This document shows, piece by piece, positions 59,351 through 60,959 of a stretch of 60,959 bases of DNA; the stretch's first letter is position 1; each line of letters starts with the position of its first letter. A program made the position numbers and the translations under genes. The notes under the pieces are model-generated. The model made no database searches. It saw only the letters and a list, made by a program, of their open reading frames with translations, and was not told the DNA's origin. Source of the DNA: Verrucomicrobiota bacterium (GTDB taxonomy: Bacteria > Verrucomicrobiota > Verrucomicrobiia > Verrucomicrobiales > Akkermansiaceae); assembly GCA_030835305.1 (NCBI GenBank), contig JAURPJ010000017.1:1-60959 (forward strand). The letters are read 5' to 3'.

Positions 59351-60755
59351 TAACTTCCTCCTTCTTTCATCTGTCGTTATTTTTCTTGGCCTTCACAAAC
59401 GGGTTCTCGCTGATGAAGAGGAACGTCCTAGAACCGAACAGGTCCTTGGTTTTCTAAAAGATAAGATGCCTGAATCTCTGCGATTTCTTGAGCGCGTTCG
59501 TGAAGAAGATGGCGATGAGGGGTATAAAGAAGTCCTCGAGGAAGCACGAGATCTTCTCGCGGAGTTCCTAGCAATTAGACGAGAGGAGGGAGAAGAGGTC
59601 GCTGAACGTTTTCTAGATTTTGAGAGGAGCCGGATTCGCTTGCAGGCTCTTTTGGAAGAGTGGCACGAAACCGATCATGAGGATGAGAAGCGCGCACTCC
59701 GGAATCAGATTGCCGAGATCGTCGGGAAACAAGTCGATCTCGAGATGGAGGAAGGGCATCAGGAATTGGATAAACTGAATGAGGAAGTCAGGGAGATTGA
59801 AGAGGAGCTCGCTGAATTGGAGGAAAGACGAGGTGCGATCATTGAGGCGCAATTAAAAGAGATCTTGCCGGGGGGAGGAGACAGAGAGGATCAAGACGAA
59901 GAGCTTGAGGAGGAGCGAGTCCAAGGAAATGACGGCAGTGATCGTTTTGTGATTAAGCAGACTTGGTCACAGGAAAAAAACTACGCTCGGCCCTACTGGG
60001 TGAATGTTCCTGAGCGCGAAGACGAAGAGGCTGTTCCCGTAATCATTTTTCTTCATGGGAATGGTGGTAATGCAAAGGGTCTGCAAAAAATGGTTCTTAA
60101 TCGCTATCGCAATCTTGCCCGCCAGTTCATTACCGTTTTTCCCCAGGGCTACAAGGAGAGCTGGAATATCGTTTCGGAGCGGTCCAAGGCGGATGATCGG
60201 TCCTTTATTGAGGCCATTGTTCGTGAGCTTTCGAAGCGTGATGACGTGAAGAAAAATAGATTCTCCATCATGGGGATATCGAATGGAGCGGCGCTGGTGA
60301 ATCAAATCGCGATTGAGACCAAGCTCCCGAATATCAAAAACTATATCAGTGTGGTCAGTCCATTAAACGGATTTCAGCACGACGGGAAAAATTTTAAGTT
60401 GAGAGGCAAAGAAAATAATTACGAGGTAATTGCTAAGCCTCTATCGGGAGTGCGATTGCTGAATATCTCCGGGACCGAAGATCCGCTTGTTCCTTATGGT
60501 GGAGGACCCTCCAAAGCGATTCCGGCGAAGGGAGGAAAGCTTCCTTTTGTGGATGCCGAAGAGTCAATTTTCCTGTGGGCAAAAAACATCGGGTACGAAG
60601 GAAAGAAGCTTGGGAAAGCCAGTAAAGTGGACGGGAAGATCGAAGTCTTTTCTTACCTTGATGGAGACGTTGTTCACTTCAAGGTGAACGAGCATGGCCA
60701 CAATGCGACCCAGGCCCTTAGGGAAGAGTTGCTTCTGGAGTTTTTACGAGATTGA
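59331..60755 (+). CDS. exported coiled-coil/PHB-depolymerase-like esterase
   Basis: 474 residues from ATG 59331 (the third residue ATG is also possible); signal peptide about 1-27 (LLLSSVVIFLGLHKRVLA). Residues about 30-190 are Glu-rich helices likely to form a coiled coil (ELDKLNEEVREIEEELAELE). Residues about 205-474 are an alpha/beta hydrolase of the esterase/feruloyl/PHB-depolymerase group: PVIIFLHGNGGNAKGLQKMV (oxyanion hole), FSIMGISNGAALVNQ (Ser nucleophile in GISNG), NISGTEDPLVPYGGG (acid) and NEHGHNA (His). It could cleave acyl esters of an extracellular polymer. The helical domain resembles the periplasmic helical proteins in the 22.4-23.5 kb operon in character. It is the third gene of the sigma locus. 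Confidence 0.85.
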   Translation: MIMKIYSNFLLLSSVVIFLGLHKRVLADEEERPRTEQVLGFLKDKMPESLRFLERVREEDGDEGYKEVLEEARDLLAEFLAIRREEGEEVAERFLDFERSRIRLQALLEEWHETDHEDEKRALRNQIAEIVGKQVDLEMEEGHQELDKLNEEVREIEEELAELEERRGAIIEAQLKEILPGGGDREDQDEELEEERVQGNDGSDRFVIKQTWSQEKNYARPYWVNVPEREDEEAVPVIIFLHGNGGNAKGLQKMVLNRYRNLARQFITVFPQGYKESWNIVSERSKADDRSFIEAIVRELSKRDDVKKNRFSIMGISNGAALVNQIAIETKLPNIKNYISVVSPLNGFQHDGKNFKLRGKENNYEVIAKPLSGVRLLNISGTEDPLVPYGGGPSKAIPAKGGKLPFVDAEESIFLWAKNIGYEGKKLGKASKVDGKIEVFSYLDGDVVHFKVNEHGHNATQALREELLLEFLRD

Positions 60756-60829
60756 TTGCGAGCACTTTTTTCAAGCGCGACTGAAGCAAATGAAAAACCA
60801 ATTACGATAATGGATAGACGAACATCAAA

Positions 60830-60959
60830 ATGAGTTTTCACTTTCGATTATTAACGATTACTTTAAGCATTTGCATACTGTTATTTGCAGCGCCGCTTGA
60901 GGCCCTTAAAATTGCGCATTCGGGTGATGCATCATGCCACTCTTCCACTTTATGGCCCA
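60830..60959 (+). CDS. start of an exported protein (3' end outside window)
   Basis: ATG 60830 opens a frame running to the window end (43 codons). It begins with a clear signal peptide (SFHFRLLTITLSICILLFAA, cleavage near PLEA) followed by LKIAHSGDASCHSSTLWP. Too short to assign a family. Confidence 0.6.
   Translation, partial: MSFHFRLLTITLSICILLFAAPLEALKIAHSGDASCHSSTLWP

Noticed and set aside
1-60959. CRISPR arrays, tRNA, rRNA, phage structural genes, biosynthetic clusters
   Set aside because: None seen: no regularly spaced repeats, cloverleaf-like elements, rRNA stretches, phage genes or modular synthases. The dispersed repeat copies are kilobases apart and are not an array.

Overview
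The window looks like chromosomal DNA from a member of the Verrucomicrobiota. No rRNA or tRNA gene is present, so this rests on gene content: planctomycete/verrucomicrobial cytochrome-type proteins (DUF1549/DUF1553, DUF1587/1592/1588/1585), their DUF1501 and DUF1552 partners, a sulfatase pair, giant secreted lamin-tail/CotH proteins, and a shared C-terminal beta module that ends many of the secreted proteins. Sulfatases and cytochrome-linked saccharide genes suggest a free-living, probably aquatic polysaccharide degrader (inference).

Layout. 1-2.5 kb: housekeeping genes (5'-cut HAD phosphatase, folB, ECF sigma with a small membrane partner, yjbQ). 2.6-14.4 kb: secreted proteins, including two LTD/CotH giants and a VCBS/ASPIC protein, with relics of an asparagine synthetase, a cupin-like gene and an STN-like gene between them. 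14.4-30.1 kb: a visibly more AT-rich stretch with a third CotH giant, a sigma/membrane-protein/EF-hand operon on the minus strand, a PQQ-type beta-propeller, a thrombospondin-type-3/lectin protein and its nonsense-truncated copy. An approximately 80-bp intergenic repeat occurs at 14.6, 20.0, 24.7, 30.1 and 34.1 kb, with a partial copy at 34.34 kb. 30.2-34.1 kb: DUF1549/1553 cytochrome plus DUF1501 operon. 35.0-40.7 kb: two sulfatases followed by a natural fusion of an AmiE-type serine hydrolase with a NamZ-type exo-muramidase. 40.7-49.3 kb: esterase, sugar dehydrogenase/cytochrome c, MscM (YbdG) channel, DUF1592-type cytochrome plus DUF1552. 49.5-57.8 kb: a beta-helix protein, a fourth CotH giant and a PhoD-like phosphodiesterase. 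57.8-61 kb: a partial duplication of the dehydrogenase gene, an ECF sigma gene that has lost region 4, its membrane partner, a coiled-coil/PHB-depolymerase-like esterase and the start of one more secreted protein.

How the genes fit together. Most products carry signal peptides and appear to form an extracytoplasmic layer: glycan hydrolases, sulfatases, redox proteins and putative secreted protein kinases (CotH). At least nine of them end in the same Ca-binding-linker plus beta-sandwich arrangement, which may be a sorting or anchoring signal. Three ECF sigma loci each have a short membrane protein next to them. The window is also rich in gene fragments (about ten), some exactly at copies of the dispersed repeat, which points to repeated insertion, deletion and recombination. 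I saw no CRISPR array, tRNA, rRNA or intact transposase.
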